From Chondromyces crocatus (GTDB lineage: Bacteria > Myxococcota_A > Polyangia > Polyangiales > Polyangiaceae), in assembly GCF_001189295.1 (NCBI RefSeq), contig NZ_CP012159.1, positions 1,116,001 through 1,180,000 of the forward strand: a DNA stretch of 64,000 nucleotides. The letters run 5' to 3'. Below, piece by piece: positions 26,759-36,766 of the stretch (positions within the stretch are counted from its first letter, which is position 1; each line of letters starts with the position of its first letter). The position numbers and the translations under genes are program-made. The notes beneath the pieces were generated by a model. That model was given only the letters and a program-made list of their open reading frames with translations, ran no database searches and had not been told where the DNA came from.

Positions 26759-27214
26759 ATGCCAGCGGACATTCGCCAGTTCTTCGAAGGCTACGTCGAT
26801 GCGTTCAACCGCTCGCTGGCAGGTCCTGTCGACAGTGACGGGATACGTCGGCATTTCGCGGAGCGGTTCCTCGCCGCAGGACCGGGAACGGTCGACGCCG
26901 GTAACAACGACCAGAGCTTCGTCGAGACACTCGAGAAGGGGTACGGGTTCTACCGGTCCATCGGGACGCGGCAGATGCGCCTGAAGGACGTGTCGGTCGT
27001 GCCCATCGACGACGCACACCAGCTGGTGCGGGTGTTCTACTCGGCGGACTACGAGCGGAAGAACTCGGTCGGCGAGGCGCCGAGCATCGTCACCATCGAT
27101 TTCGACGTCACCTACGTCCTGCAGTCACGAGAGGCAGGACCGCTCATCGTCGCGTTCATCGCAGGAGACGAGATGGGGCTCTACAGGAAGCACGGGCTCG
27201 TGCCTGAGACCTGA
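26759..27214 (+). CDS. NTF2/SnoaL-like protein
   Basis: This 151-residue protein looks like an NTF2-like cone: an N-terminal helix (ADIRQFFEGYVDAFNRSL), a central helix and C-terminal strands (QLVRVFYSADYER, SIVTIDFDVTYVL, PLIVAFIAGDEMG). The family includes small isomerases and binding proteins; no catalytic signature is clear here. The start at 26759 has a strong GGAAGGAG site 5 bp upstream. It is cytoplasmic by absence of a signal. Confidence 0.8.
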   Translation: MPADIRQFFEGYVDAFNRSLAGPVDSDGIRRHFAERFLAAGPGTVDAGNNDQSFVETLEKGYGFYRSIGTRQMRLKDVSVVPIDDAHQLVRVFYSADYERKNSVGEAPSIVTIDFDVTYVLQSREAGPLIVAFIAGDEMGLYRKHGLVPET

Positions 27215-27248
27215 CTTCGGTACCCGTGGGCCATCGAGGGGTCCGAAG
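27215..27248. terminator. Inverted repeat between convergent genes
   Basis: CTTCGG (27215-27220) pairs with CCGAAG (27243-27248), with inner ACCC/GGGT pairing. It fills the 40-bp gap between two convergent stops. Confidence 0.4.
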
Positions 27249-27254
27249 AGGAGT

Positions 27255-27722
27255 TCAGCGGAGATACCAGGCCCCCTCTTCTCGATCGAAGCGCAGCGGG
27301 TCTCGCTTGTGCTCGATACCGCCGCGGCCATCGTAGCGCTCCGTGGTCGCTTCCACTTCGGCGGTGTCTCCGTCGATGGTTTCTCGGCCGAGGGTGTACG
27401 AGAGCACCGTCAGCTCTTCGAGGCGGCCGATGCGGCCCTGCATCTTGTCGCGATGCTTCGGCTTGAAGCACGCCATCATGCTCTGGAGATCTCGGTTCTT
27501 GCTCGCCGTCAGGAACTCGCTGGCGATCTGGGTCGGCGTGGCCGCAGGATGACCGCAGGCTTTCGCGCCCTCGGGGAGGGTGGCCGGGGCCGTCTCGGCA
27601 TCGCCGCTGCCAGCGTCGGTCGCAGCACCCGTGGAAGCGCTTCGGCAGGAAGCCGCGAGAAGGGCGAGAGCGCCCACTCGCAGGAGCATGAGGCGCGTCG
27701 AAGTGGATCGGGAGGAACGCAT
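27255..27722 (-). CDS. Lipoprotein, NTF2-like (DUF4878-like)
   Basis: This 155-residue lipoprotein (LALLAASC lipobox) has a short Ala/Gly/Asp tether and a domain beginning PTQIASEFLTASKNRDLQSMMA, then LGRETIDGDTAEVEATTERY and a C-terminal LRFDREEGAWYL strand. This order (helix, loss-of-activity loop, then beta strands ending in W-x-L) resembles DUF4878/NTF2-like lipoproteins. Function unknown. ATG 27722 is chosen because it fits the signal peptide. Confidence 0.75.
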   Translation of the reverse strand: MRSSRSTSTRLMLLRVGALALLAASCRSASTGAATDAGSGDAETAPATLPEGAKACGHPAATPTQIASEFLTASKNRDLQSMMACFKPKHRDKMQGRIGRLEELTVLSYTLGRETIDGDTAEVEATTERYDGRGGIEHKRDPLRFDREEGAWYLR

Positions 27723-27851
27723 GCCAGCGTTCACGATAGGCAGAGGCGCCACCATGTCAACGCAGGGAGCGGCCGGGCGTGCAGCTGTAGATCCCGGCAT
27801 TTCGGGGAGAACCTGGCGTGAGGGCGTGCGCTTGCTGGAGGATTTTGTGGC

Positions 27852-29078
27852 TCAGCGCGAGCGCACGCGCGTGAGCGCCTCGTCGAGGCTGTAGACCACC
27901 TGCTCGGCCTCATCGAGGGCGTTGGGCCAGTGAGGTGAGAAGCGCAGCGCGCCATCGGGGGTGGCGCAGGTGATCCCGAGCGCATCGAGCTCTGCGCGCA
28001 GGAGGGGGATGGCGACATCGGGAGGTGGTAGCGCCGACAGCGTGGCAGAGCGTCGCGATGGGTCCGCCGCGCGCAGGCTCTTGAAGCCCCGTTCGACGAG
28101 GGCGGGCTCGAGCACGTCGTTGAAGGCGTTCGCATGCTCGTGGATGCGCTCGACGCCGATCTGGACGATGAGGTCGAGAGCGGCTTCGAGGCCAGCGAGG
28201 CCTCCGGCGTTGACGTTGCCCCCTTCGACGAAGTCCGTGCGGCGGCGAATCGGTCGGTCGTAACGGAGGCGGTCGGGGCCCTCGAAGAGGAAGCTCACAG
28301 CGTCTTCGTGGCTCAGCCAGCCAGCGACGGTGAGGCGGAGGGCGGCGAGGCGCTCGGGGCGGATGTAGATGAAGCCGCAGCCTTCGAGGCCCATCAGCCA
28401 CTTGTGGCTGCCGCAGGCGAGGTAGTCGATCTGGGCGGCGTGCACGTCGACGGGAACGGCGCCACAGGCCTGGACGGCATCGACGGCCAGAGCGGCGCCA
28501 TGGGCACGACAGAGGGCACCGATTTCCGCGAGAGGCATGCGGAGTCCTGTCTGGAACTGCACGGCACTGACGGCGACGACGCCGACACCGCGCAGCAACT
28601 CGGCTTCGAGGCGCGCAAGTCCGTCGCCGTCCGGGGAGAGGAAGCCGTCGAGGGGAAGGAAGACGGGCTCCAGGCGGAACTGCTCGGCAGCGCGAAGCCA
28701 GGGCGTGACGTTGGCCGGGAACTCCCCCGTGAACAGGACGATCCGATCGCCCTCACGCCACGGGTGACAGAGCGCGAGCGCGGTGATGCCAGCTGTGGTG
28801 CTCTGCACGAAGCCGATGTCGGCCGCGCTGGCGCCAACGAGCCGACCGAGCTTCTCGCGGAGGCGCAAGCGCTGGGCGTGCCAGCGGGGGTAGGCGCCAG
28901 AGCCATGCTTGGCGTAGTCGTCCAGGTAGGCGATGACGGCCTGGCGCACGGGCTGTGACGGCGCGCTGATGCCGGCATGGTTGAGGAAGACCAGCGGAGC
29001 GAGATGAGGAAAGAGGCTCCGGTCTCCGAGCCGGGCAGTGTACTTCGGCGGCGGCGCGATCTCGGCGTTGTGACGCAT
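27852..29078 (-). CDS. PLP-dependent class V aminotransferase
   Basis: This 408-residue enzyme is a fold-type I, class V aminotransferase: FLNHAGISAPSQPVRQA at the N-terminus, FVQSTTAGITALAL for cofactor phosphate, AALAVDAVQACGAVPVD (Asp200) and the PLP lysine in ACGSHKWLMG (Lys226). The family includes cysteine desulfurases, isopenicillin N epimerase-like enzymes and kynureninases. The loop that carries the catalytic Cys in SufS-type desulfurases is not apparent, so cysteine desulfurase is less likely. No pathway neighbours are present. Confidence 0.87.
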   Translation of the reverse strand: MRHNAEIAPPPKYTARLGDRSLFPHLAPLVFLNHAGISAPSQPVRQAVIAYLDDYAKHGSGAYPRWHAQRLRLREKLGRLVGASAADIGFVQSTTAGITALALCHPWREGDRIVLFTGEFPANVTPWLRAAEQFRLEPVFLPLDGFLSPDGDGLARLEAELLRGVGVVAVSAVQFQTGLRMPLAEIGALCRAHGAALAVDAVQACGAVPVDVHAAQIDYLACGSHKWLMGLEGCGFIYIRPERLAALRLTVAGWLSHEDAVSFLFEGPDRLRYDRPIRRRTDFVEGGNVNAGGLAGLEAALDLIVQIGVERIHEHANAFNDVLEPALVERGFKSLRAADPSRRSATLSALPPPDVAIPLLRAELDALGITCATPDGALRFSPHWPNALDEAEQVVYSLDEALTRVRSR

Positions 29079-29140
29079 TCATCCTCCAGCGGGGATGTCT
29101 GAGGGAGGGCGGGGGTCGAGGGAGCAAGGAGCGTGGAGGA

Positions 29141-31150
29141 TCATCGCGGCCGCGCCGGGCGGTTCCCCTCGCGTGCTTTACGCTTGCCGGCTTCGGCGGG
29201 GCTGCCGCCACGGGCGCGTCTCATGTGAATGGGCAGCGCGCCTTTGCCGGATGCGGGAGGGACGAGACAGTGGGGCTTGGTGCCGATCAGATCCCGGCGC
29301 CCTGCCTTGAGGAGCGCCTCGCGTGCCTCGTCGTGGTGGGCGGGATCCCAGTAGAGGAGGAGCGCTTTCTGGAGGCGTTTGTCCCGCATGTCGTGGGCGG
29401 TGTACACGGGCTCCCGGGTGAAGGGGTCGATGCCCGTGTGGTACATGCAGGTGGCCATGGACATCGGGGTGGGGATGAAGTCCTGGACCTGGCGGGGGCG
29501 CATGCCGTGCTCCTTCAGGTAGATCGCGAGATCGACCATGTCCCGCAGGGTGGCGCCAGGGTGACCCGAGATGAAGTAAGGGACGAGGTACTGGTCCTTT
29601 CCCGCGGCGTCGCTCGCGCACCGGAACTGCTCGACGAAGCGCTCGTAGCTCTCGATGCCGGGCTTCTTCATCTTGTCGAGCACGTCTTTCCTGCTGTGCT
29701 CGGGGGCCACGGAGAGCTGTCCGCCCGTGTGGTGACGGGCGAGATCGCGGACGAACTCCGGCGAGCGCTCGGCGAGGTCGTAGCGGACGCCGGAGGCGAT
29801 GAAGACCTTCTTCACGCCGGCCTCCTCGCGCACGGACTTCATGATCTGGAGGAGTGGGCCGTGGTCGGTGCCGAGGTTTTCGCAGACGCCGGGGTAGACG
29901 CACGACAGCCGGCGGCAAGAGTTCTCGATCGCCTCGTCCTTGCAGCGCATCTGGTACATGTTCGCCGTGGGGCCGCCGAGGTCGGTGATGACCCCGCGGA
30001 AGTCGTCCATGCGCCGGAGCGCCCGGACTTCCCGGAGGATGCTTTCCGCCGAGCGAGACTGGATGACGCGACCTTCGTGTTCCGTGATCGAGCAGAAGGT
30101 GCAGCCCCCGAAGCAGCCGCGCATGGTGACGATGGAGTGCTTGACCGTCTCGAAGGCGGGGATGGGCGCCTCGTACGTCCAGTGCGCCGCTCGGGCGAAC
30201 GGGAGATCGTAGAGTTCGTCCATGAGCGGCGTGTCGAGCGGGATGGCCGGCGGATTGAAGTAGACGGCCTCGGTCCCGTGCGGCTGGAGCAGGGGCCGCG
30301 CATTGCCCGGGTTGGTCTCGAACTGGAACGCACGGGACATCTCGGCGAAGGCCTGCTTGTCCGCCTTGACCTCGTCGTAACTGGGGAGGATGACCGTCTT
30401 GCCATCGGTCACGTAACGTGAAGGTTCGATGTGCTCCCACTCGCCCTTGCGGAGGGAGAAGGCGGTGCCTCGGACGTCGCGGATGTCGCGGATCGTCTCG
30501 CCTTTGCGCAGCCGCTCGGCGACTTCCCATACGGCACGCTCACCCATGCCGAAAATGAGCAGGTCGGCTTTGGCGTCGAGCAAGACGGAGCGGCGTACCT
30601 GATCGGCCCAGTAGTCGTAATGGGCGATGCGCCGCAGGGAAGCCTCGATTCCGCCCAGAATCAGGGGGACCCCAGGAAAAGCCTGGCGGCAGAGGTTTCC
30701 GTAGACGATGGCGGCCCGGTTGGGGCGCAGGCCGACCTCTCCCCCCGGCGAGTACTGGTCTTCGCTCCGGATCTTTTTCTGAGCGGTGAGCTTGTTGAGC
30801 ATCGAGTCGAGGTTGCCCGCCGTGATGCCGACCATCAGTCGTGGAGGGCCCATCCGGAGCAGGTCACTCGTGTCCTGCCAGGAAGGCTGAGCAATCATTC
30901 CGACCCGGAAGCCGCGGGCTTCGAGGAAGCGGCCGATGAGGGCTCCGCCGAATGCGGGGTGGTCGACGTAAGCGTCGCCATTGACGATCAGGATGTCGAG
31001 GCTGTCCCAGCCCCGGGCCTCCATCTCTTCACGCGTGGTGGGAAGAAAGGTGCGGAGATCGCGAGGGCGGGCACGAGCGTTCTTGCGGAGCTGGACGAAC
31101 TGCACTGCGGAGCCACTGTAGGTGGCAGGACGATCCGCGGCAAGCAGCAC
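29141..31150 (-). CDS. YgiQ family radical SAM protein
   Basis: This 669-residue protein aligns with E. coli YgiQ throughout: [67 protein letters not shown] and a radical SAM cluster motif CFGGCTFC (Cys346, Cys350, Cys353), then [18 protein letters not shown] and [16 protein letters not shown]. The Arg/Lys-rich tail of about 30 residues is extra. The reaction of this family is not established. The start is GTG 31150; a later GTG near 31105 is possible. It is divergent from an ECF sigma gene. Confidence 0.93.
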   Translation of the reverse strand: MLLAADRPATYSGSAVQFVQLRKNARARPRDLRTFLPTTREEMEARGWDSLDILIVNGDAYVDHPAFGGALIGRFLEARGFRVGMIAQPSWQDTSDLLRMGPPRLMVGITAGNLDSMLNKLTAQKKIRSEDQYSPGGEVGLRPNRAAIVYGNLCRQAFPGVPLILGGIEASLRRIAHYDYWADQVRRSVLLDAKADLLIFGMGERAVWEVAERLRKGETIRDIRDVRGTAFSLRKGEWEHIEPSRYVTDGKTVILPSYDEVKADKQAFAEMSRAFQFETNPGNARPLLQPHGTEAVYFNPPAIPLDTPLMDELYDLPFARAAHWTYEAPIPAFETVKHSIVTMRGCFGGCTFCSITEHEGRVIQSRSAESILREVRALRRMDDFRGVITDLGGPTANMYQMRCKDEAIENSCRRLSCVYPGVCENLGTDHGPLLQIMKSVREEAGVKKVFIASGVRYDLAERSPEFVRDLARHHTGGQLSVAPEHSRKDVLDKMKKPGIESYERFVEQFRCASDAAGKDQYLVPYFISGHPGATLRDMVDLAIYLKEHGMRPRQVQDFIPTPMSMATCMYHTGIDPFTREPVYTAHDMRDKRLQKALLLYWDPAHHDEAREALLKAGRRDLIGTKPHCLVPPASGKGALPIHMRRARGGSPAEAGKRKAREGNRPARPR

Positions 31151-31375
31151 GCCGAGAGCGAGCGATCCGGAGGGAAGACGGAAAGCTCAGCCTCGCTGGC
31201 TGGAAGAAATGATGTCGACTTGGCCTCAACAGAGCGGGTCTCCAGTAATCCGCGAGCTATGGGTTCTCGACGCGCCCATGAACGAGAATCGTGGGTTCGT
31301 GAGAACGGACTGGGGATGCCTGCCGAGTGCGTGGAATGACGGATCAGGGAGGAATGGGCCACGTAATTCTTTCAG

Positions 31376-32092
31376 GTGAAGGCCACGTTGGACTCTGCTC
31401 CCCAGCCACGGCGACCGGGTTGGGATACCATTCAGGCAATCGGCGTTCCCTTTCTCCGGAAGACCCTCCGGATGCTCGGTGTCACCGAGCCGGACTTCGA
31501 CGAGGTGTTGCAGGAGGTGTTGCTCGCCACGTTCACCGCACTGCAGCGGTTCGACATCCATCGAGGTGCGCGTCTCGCCGGTCCGGACGTAGAGCCAGAG
31601 CCGCCGTCGGGCGCTCCGGCGCTGGCGCGGCTCCGGCAAGGAACGTCCTGGGGGCCTCTGCAGGGGTGGTTATTCGGTATCGCCTGGCGTCAGGTGAGCC
31701 ATTACCGAGAGCGTGCTCATCGCCGTCGTGAGGTGATGGTCGGGCTGCTCCGGAAGGACGAGGGAAATGCGGCGCTCGCGTGGAATCCGGAGGAGGAGCT
31801 TGGGAGACGCGAGAGCCTGGTACGATTCGGCGCCGTGCTCGAGCGGCTCGATTTGCATCGACGGGCGGTGCTCGTGTTGCACGATCTGCTGGACTTCAGC
31901 ATTGCCGAGATCGCCGAGGAGCTTGGGCTGAATCGTAACACGACGCAAAATCGGCTGCGTGTCGCCCGGGGTGAGTTCGAGGCCGCCCTGCGGCGGCTGA
32001 ATGACGAGGAGTGGCAAGCGCTTGCGCTGAGCGGCGTGCCGATGCGCAGAGGTCAGGCGCCCCGGCGAAGGCGGAGAAAAGGCTCGTCATGA
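31376..32092 (+). CDS. ECF-type RNA polymerase sigma factor
   Basis: This 238-residue protein has a region-2-like segment (DFDEVLQEVLLATFTALQRFD, then GWLFGIAWRQVSHYRERAHRR) and a region-4 helix-turn-helix (RRAVLVLHDLLDFSIAEIAEELGLNRNTTQNRL). The stretch between the two halves of region 2 (residues 60-90) is longer than usual and Pro-rich. No anti-sigma gene adjoins it. The start is GTG 31376; the C-terminal tail is strongly basic (RRRRRK). Confidence 0.88.
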   Translation: MKATLDSAPQPRRPGWDTIQAIGVPFLRKTLRMLGVTEPDFDEVLQEVLLATFTALQRFDIHRGARLAGPDVEPEPPSGAPALARLRQGTSWGPLQGWLFGIAWRQVSHYRERAHRRREVMVGLLRKDEGNAALAWNPEEELGRRESLVRFGAVLERLDLHRRAVLVLHDLLDFSIAEIAEELGLNRNTTQNRLRVARGEFEAALRRLNDEEWQALALSGVPMRRGQAPRRRRRKGSS

Positions 32093-32122
32093 CAGGAAGG
32101 TGGGGCGCGAAAGCGGCGTGGA

Positions 32123-33523
32123 TCAGCGGCGGACGGCGGTGTAGAACGTGGCGCCAGGGCGCTGGATCCGCAGGAGCAAGCGACCGTCGCGCGTTGCCGC
32201 CTCGACCTCCGTGGCCGAAGGGTGTGGCTTGCCATCGGCTTCGAGGATGATGTCACCCGGGCGGATGCCAGCACGATCCGCTGGCGAGTCGGTGGCGACG
32301 CTGCGGACGCGCACGACGGAGGCTTTGGCTCCCTGTGGGGCGCGCGGGTCCGCGGCCTCTTGCACCGAGAGGCCGAGACCAGGCTGCTGCGATGCGGCTC
32401 GTTGCACGGGGAGGATCGGAGGGGCTGGTTCGTTCCTCGATTCGAGGGTGACCTTCGTCTGGTAGCGCTTGCCGCCGCGGAAAACGTCGAGGGTGACGAC
32501 CTCCCCTGCATCATGGAGGAAGACCTCCCGGATGATGTCCTGTGCGTCACGGACCGGCTTGCCGAGGATCGCTGTGATGATGTCGCCAGGGTTCAAGTTG
32601 GCTTTGGAGGCGGGGCCGCTGGGGCTCACCGTGTTGATCAGCGCGCCCATGGAGGGGGCAGCGGGAATCTCGGCTGCGATTTCCGGCGTGAGGTCTTGGA
32701 GGCCGACACCGATCCAGGTGCGGTCGACGCGGCCCGTCTTGAGCAAGAGGTCGGCAACGCGGCGGGCCATGATCGAGGGAACGGCGAGTCCGATGCCCTG
32801 GCCCCGGCTGACGATCATGGTGTTGATGCCGAGCACGCGGCCCTCGAGGTCGACGAGCGGACCGCCGGAGTTGCCAGGGTTGATGCTGGCGTCGGTCTGA
32901 AGGTAGTCCTCGACGGCGTTGATTCCGACGCCTCCGCGCCCCTTGGCGCTGAGGACGCCGGTCGTGACCGTGTATCCCAGGCCGAACGGTGAGCCGATGG
33001 CGACGACCCAGGAGCCGACGCGTGCGGCGTCGCTGTCGGCGAAGTTGGCGGCTGGCAAGTTGCGGGCATCGATCCGGAGCAGCGCGAGGTCGGTGGAGGG
33101 ATCGCGTCCGACGAGGCGCGCCCAGAACGTGCGGCCATCACGAAGGCGCACGGTGATGGCGCGAGCGCCGTCGATGACGTGGTTGTTGGTGAGGATGGCG
33201 CCATCGGACGAGTAGATGACACCGGAGCCGACGCCTCGTCGCTCGCCTCCACCGCGGAACCAGCGCAGGGGTGAGGACGTGTCTTCTCCCACCGCGACCT
33301 CGATCTGCACCACCGAGGGGGCGACCTTGTCGACGACGTCGGCGAAGGCATCGCCCAAGCGGCGGATGTCTTGGAGGGGTCCGGAGACGGTGCTTCTGGT
33401 GGGAGCAGCGAGGGGAGGAGGGGGCGCGGCGGGGCGCTCCGGGGCGCGCTGCGCGAGGGTAGGCGCAGGAACGGCAAGAGGAAGAAGGAAAGCGAGGGAG
33501 GTGACGAAGCGGCGGGCAGTCAT
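32123..33523 (-). CDS. HtrA/DegP-like periplasmic serine protease
   Basis: This 466-residue protein has a signal peptide (to about residue 25, TLAQ), a trypsin-like domain with His115 (LTNNHVIDGA), Asp145 (STDLALLRI) and Ser219 (GNSGGPLVD), and two PDZ domains (about 240-355 and 365-460, with SPSGPASKANLNPGDIITAI and ATDSPADRAGIRPGDIILEA). It fits the periplasmic quality-control HtrA family. The two PDZ domains match DegP/DegQ length. A neighbouring regulator that senses envelope stress is not obvious, although an ECF sigma gene is adjacent and convergent. Confidence 0.93.
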   Translation of the reverse strand: MTARRFVTSLAFLLPLAVPAPTLAQRAPERPAAPPPPLAAPTRSTVSGPLQDIRRLGDAFADVVDKVAPSVVQIEVAVGEDTSSPLRWFRGGGERRGVGSGVIYSSDGAILTNNHVIDGARAITVRLRDGRTFWARLVGRDPSTDLALLRIDARNLPAANFADSDAARVGSWVVAIGSPFGLGYTVTTGVLSAKGRGGVGINAVEDYLQTDASINPGNSGGPLVDLEGRVLGINTMIVSRGQGIGLAVPSIMARRVADLLLKTGRVDRTWIGVGLQDLTPEIAAEIPAAPSMGALINTVSPSGPASKANLNPGDIITAILGKPVRDAQDIIREVFLHDAGEVVTLDVFRGGKRYQTKVTLESRNEPAPPILPVQRAASQQPGLGLSVQEAADPRAPQGAKASVVRVRSVATDSPADRAGIRPGDIILEADGKPHPSATEVEAATRDGRLLLRIQRPGATFYTAVRR

Positions 33524-33592
33524 GCTTCCTCCAGCAGCGGAAGGTCGGAGCGGGGGCGCAGCGGCCGTGCAAGTGGGGGCAGTATGGCGGGT

Positions 33593-34390
33593 TCAAGCGT
33601 CGTCGGGCCAGGCCTCTGTCCCTTCATCGCGCAGGTGGACCCGCTCGAGGCGCAGACCGTCCGGGGGCGCCGTGATGCCAGCATCACGGCGGTTGCAGGA
33701 GGCAAGGGCCCGACCGATGGCTCCCGGTGCGAGCCGGCCACGCCCGACGTCGACGAGGGTGCCTACCAAGATGCGGACCATGTTGTGCATGAAGGCGCTC
33801 CCTTCGACATCGACACGGAGCAAGCGAGGATCGCCGGGATCCTCGGTGATCTCGACGCGAGAGAGGGTGCGTACCGTGTTCGTCCGCTCGTCGGCGCTGG
33901 TGCGGAAAGCCGCGAAATCGTGGGTGCCGACGGCCAGGGCGGCTTCGTCGCGGGCTCGTTCGAGGTGGAAGTTTCTCAGGTCCTCCAGACGCCAGGCGCG
34001 GCCGCTCCAGAAGGGGTCCCGGGCGCGATCGCGCATCAGGAGGTAACGGTAGTGTTTCCCCAGGCTCTCGAAGCGGGGCACGAGGCCCGGGCGGACGAAG
34101 GCCGCCCGCCGGATGGCGATCTCTTCGGGTAGATGGCGCGCGATGGTGTGGACCCAGCCACGCGCCGGGAGGTTGGCGGTGGTGTCGAAGGCGATCCGCT
34201 GCCCGAAGGCATGCACGCCAGCGTCGGTGCGGCTGGCTCCGCGGACCTCTCGCACGCCGGGATCCACGGCCCGCACTGCGCCGAGCAGCTCGCCTGCGAC
34301 GGTGCGACGGTCGGGCTGGAGAGCGAAGCCAGAGAACGGGCGTCCGTCGTAGGCGACGGTGAGCAGAACGCCGCGCGTCGCGTCGGTCAT
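33593..34390 (-). CDS. truA: tRNA pseudouridine(38-40) synthase TruA
   Basis: This 265-residue protein matches TruA: VAYDGRPFSGFALQPDRRTV, GASRTDAGVHAFGQ with catalytic Asp56, LPEEIAIRRA, FRTSADERTNTVRTL and the C-terminal FMHNMVRILVGTLVDVGRG. It isomerises uridines 38-40 in tRNA anticodon arms. It lies in a run of minus-strand genes that includes another RNA-modification enzyme (rsmD). Confidence 0.95.
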   Translation of the reverse strand: MTDATRGVLLTVAYDGRPFSGFALQPDRRTVAGELLGAVRAVDPGVREVRGASRTDAGVHAFGQRIAFDTTANLPARGWVHTIARHLPEEIAIRRAAFVRPGLVPRFESLGKHYRYLLMRDRARDPFWSGRAWRLEDLRNFHLERARDEAALAVGTHDFAAFRTSADERTNTVRTLSRVEITEDPGDPRLLRVDVEGSAFMHNMVRILVGTLVDVGRGRLAPGAIGRALASCNRRDAGITAPPDGLRLERVHLRDEGTEAWPDDA

Positions 34391-34408
34391 CGTGTAGTTC
34401 GGATCAGC

Positions 34409-34768
34409 TCAGAAGGAATCGCCACCAGCGCTACCGCCGCTGCCGCCCGACCCCCCGGAGGAATGACCGAAGCAAGCAGCGGTCTTGCTCGTGCGCACGC
34501 CGTAGCCATACAGGCATCGCACCTGCCAGCACTCGAAATCGGCTTCGCCGACCGAGGACGGGGCGTCGCTCCGCTCGCAGCAGTTGGCCGGCTCGCCGTC
34601 AGGGCAGGTGGCAAACTGCTGGCAGCCTTCGGCGGAAGGGGTGATGCCGTCTTGTCCGACGTTGTTCTCGCAGTCGAGGGTCGTCCCTTCCGAGCCGCAG
34701 GCAAAGCCGAGCGACCCGAGGGCCATCGCAGCCAGAAGAAGGGCGGGCGGGGTGGCGAGCCTGCGCAT
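34409..34768 (-). CDS. Small Cys-rich lipoprotein
   Basis: This 119-residue protein has a lipobox (LGSLGFAC), eight to nine cysteines (CENNVGQDG, CQQFATCPDGEPANCCE, CWQVRCLYGYG) and a Gly/Ser-rich tail (SSGGSGGSGGSAGG). It is a secreted or anchored disulfide-rich protein with no recognised family, lying between truA and rsmD. Confidence 0.72.
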   Translation of the reverse strand: MRRLATPPALLLAAMALGSLGFACGSEGTTLDCENNVGQDGITPSAEGCQQFATCPDGEPANCCERSDAPSSVGEADFECWQVRCLYGYGVRTSKTAACFGHSSGGSGGSGGSAGGDSF

Positions 34769-34855
34769 GATGAATTCCTATTGCTTGCGCGCCGCGAGGG
34801 GAAGAGGGGACGTGCGTTCGAGGGGGCATCGCCCTGCAGTGCGGGCCAGGCGGAA

Positions 34856-35410
34856 CTACGACGAGACTGGCAACGTGTACAGGGAGATGGCGGTGTCACC
34901 ATACGTGCGGGCAGCGCTCAGCGTGAGGCCGGCAATGGCTGGGGGGGTATCCCGGCGTGCATGCTCCAGGACGACGCGGCTGTCCGGCACGAGCAGGCCG
35001 AGGTGCGCGAGCCGCGCCGTGACGTCCACGGCCGCGTCGAGCTCGGCCCACGGAGGATCGAGGAAGACCAGATCGAACCTGCTCTCCGGGGTGAGGCGAC
35101 CGAGGGCGCGCTCTGCGGGCAAGGGGATCACGACGGCCAGGCTGTCGAGGCCGAGGGAGGAGAGGTTCTCCCTCAGGGCGGTGAGGGCGGGGCGCCCACT
35201 TTCGATGAAAACGGCCCGATCGGCGCCGCGGGAGAGGGCCTCGATGCCCAGGGCGCCAGTGCCCGCGTACAGATCACAGACGACGAGGCCGCCCACATCG
35301 CCGAGTGCAGAGAACAGCGCCTCGCGCACCCGGTCCGTGGTCGGGCGGGTCGAGGAGCCGCGAGGAGCCGTCAGCCGGCGGCCTCCGAGTCGGCCCGAGA
35401 TCACCCGCAT
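34856..35410 (-). CDS. rsmD: 16S rRNA (guanine(966)-N2)-methyltransferase RsmD
   Basis: This 184-residue protein begins MRVISGRLGGRRL, has the RPTTDRVREALFSAL segment of the RsmD family, the SAM motif VCDLYAGTGALGIEALSRGA and the catalytic LVFLDPPW (118-121). It methylates G966 of 16S rRNA. It is one of the housekeeping genes here. Confidence 0.95.
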   Translation of the reverse strand: MRVISGRLGGRRLTAPRGSSTRPTTDRVREALFSALGDVGGLVVCDLYAGTGALGIEALSRGADRAVFIESGRPALTALRENLSSLGLDSLAVVIPLPAERALGRLTPESRFDLVFLDPPWAELDAAVDVTARLAHLGLLVPDSRVVLEHARRDTPPAIAGLTLSAARTYGDTAISLYTLPVSS

Positions 35411-35429
35411 CGGGCCATGGGGGGGGTGA

Positions 35430-36554
35430 TCACCAGCGGTACGTCGCGCTCAGGCGGCCTGATTCCAGGCCCACGGAGGGCTGGAACGTCCACCCTGTGG
35501 TCGACGCGGCTGGTGAATCGCCGCTGGTGGCCAGCAGGTACACCCCGGCGCCTGCAGACACGGCGGCGAGCGGGAAGAAGATGGCCTGCATGAGCTCGAA
35601 GGTGCGGGCCTTGTCGCAGGCCGACGCCACGTGCTGCGCGTCGGGGCTGTTCCCCTGGCGCGCGGTCTCACACATGTTGCCGGTCACGGTGGAGCGGTAG
35701 GCGTCGACTTTCTCGTCGGCGATGGTGCTGTTCACCTGGAAGACGCTGACCAGACCGACGGCGCCGAACGCCACGCCGGCGCCGATGCCGGCGAAGCCAC
35801 CGATCTTCCGCCAGTTCAGCGGCTCGCTGGATGCCGTCGGGACCGGCGTCAGGGTGACGTCTGCGGTGCCTGCCGCCTTCACGACGACGGCGGCTTCGGA
35901 GTCGAAGTGGCCCGTGGACTTCACCAGCACGCGGTGGTTGCCAGCGGGGATGGGGAAGGTGCCTTCTCCATTGACCAAGGCGCCCGCCGGCTGGCCGTTG
36001 ATGAACACCTGGCCGGTGATGTTGCCTGCCTTGATGTGGATCGAGCCCTTGGGGGGGCCTCCGGTGAGGGCCTGAATCGAGTCCGCAGCGACCCGGCGGA
36101 GGGACTCGTCGTTCGCCTCCGTGAGGTTTGCGCTGTATTCGATGGGGGTGCTGGTGGTGCCCTGCCCGCGAACCCAGAGGTGAAGCTGGCCGACGACGCT
36201 GGTGCCCTTCTGGGTGACGTTGCCCCAGATATAGCGATCGGCCTTGATCTGATCGGCGATGCGTGACTGACAGCCCGCGTCGGGAATGTCCGTGCACTTC
36301 AGGCTGAGCGTCAAGACCTCGAGCGAGTAGTCCCCTTCGGCGAGAGACCAGCCCGGCACTGTCTTGAGCGCGGCACGGAGGGCCTTGGTGAGTGCCTCGG
36401 CCTGGTCGTAGGCCTCACCCGTCTGGATGGCCACAATGTTGATGGGGACCGTGTCCGGCCCGGGCTCGTCCGCGAATGCCGGAGCCGTCGCGGCCAGGCT
36501 GGAGGCGAGGACCAGCGAGGCGACGAGGCCTGTTCTCTGAGCGCGCTTCATCAT
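35430..36554 (-). CDS. PEGA-domain secreted protein
   Basis: This 374-residue protein has a signal peptide (ending APAFADE). The N-terminal domain (about 30-150) includes two cysteine-bearing segments (SLKCTDIPDAGCQSRIADQI) and a strand-rich part. A PEGA domain (about 175-240: GSIHIKAGNITGQVFINGQPAG, GNHRVLVKSTGHFD) follows, then two membrane segments around 255-280 and 315-340. The pattern is typical of myxobacterial surface proteins. It has no known enzymatic role. ATG 36554 is chosen because it is the first before the signal. Confidence 0.85.
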   Translation of the reverse strand: MMKRAQRTGLVASLVLASSLAATAPAFADEPGPDTVPINIVAIQTGEAYDQAEALTKALRAALKTVPGWSLAEGDYSLEVLTLSLKCTDIPDAGCQSRIADQIKADRYIWGNVTQKGTSVVGQLHLWVRGQGTTSTPIEYSANLTEANDESLRRVAADSIQALTGGPPKGSIHIKAGNITGQVFINGQPAGALVNGEGTFPIPAGNHRVLVKSTGHFDSEAAVVVKAAGTADVTLTPVPTASSEPLNWRKIGGFAGIGAGVAFGAVGLVSVFQVNSTIADEKVDAYRSTVTGNMCETARQGNSPDAQHVASACDKARTFELMQAIFFPLAAVSAGAGVYLLATSGDSPAASTTGWTFQPSVGLESGRLSATYRW

Positions 36555-36766
36555 CAGGATCGGATCCCAGCTCGGGTTCAAAAGACACGTTACCTGGCTC
36601 CCCGCCACGAACGCAATCTGACGACGGGGGGCGGCAGGAGGAAGCGCCGAGGCAGATCGCGGTCACCACGGGGTTCGTTGGGCGCACCTCACTGTCCAGG
36701 TGAGGCTGGTGTGCGAGCGGCGCGTGCTACCCTGCGCGAGGGGGCGTTGACCGCGCCGCAGAACCC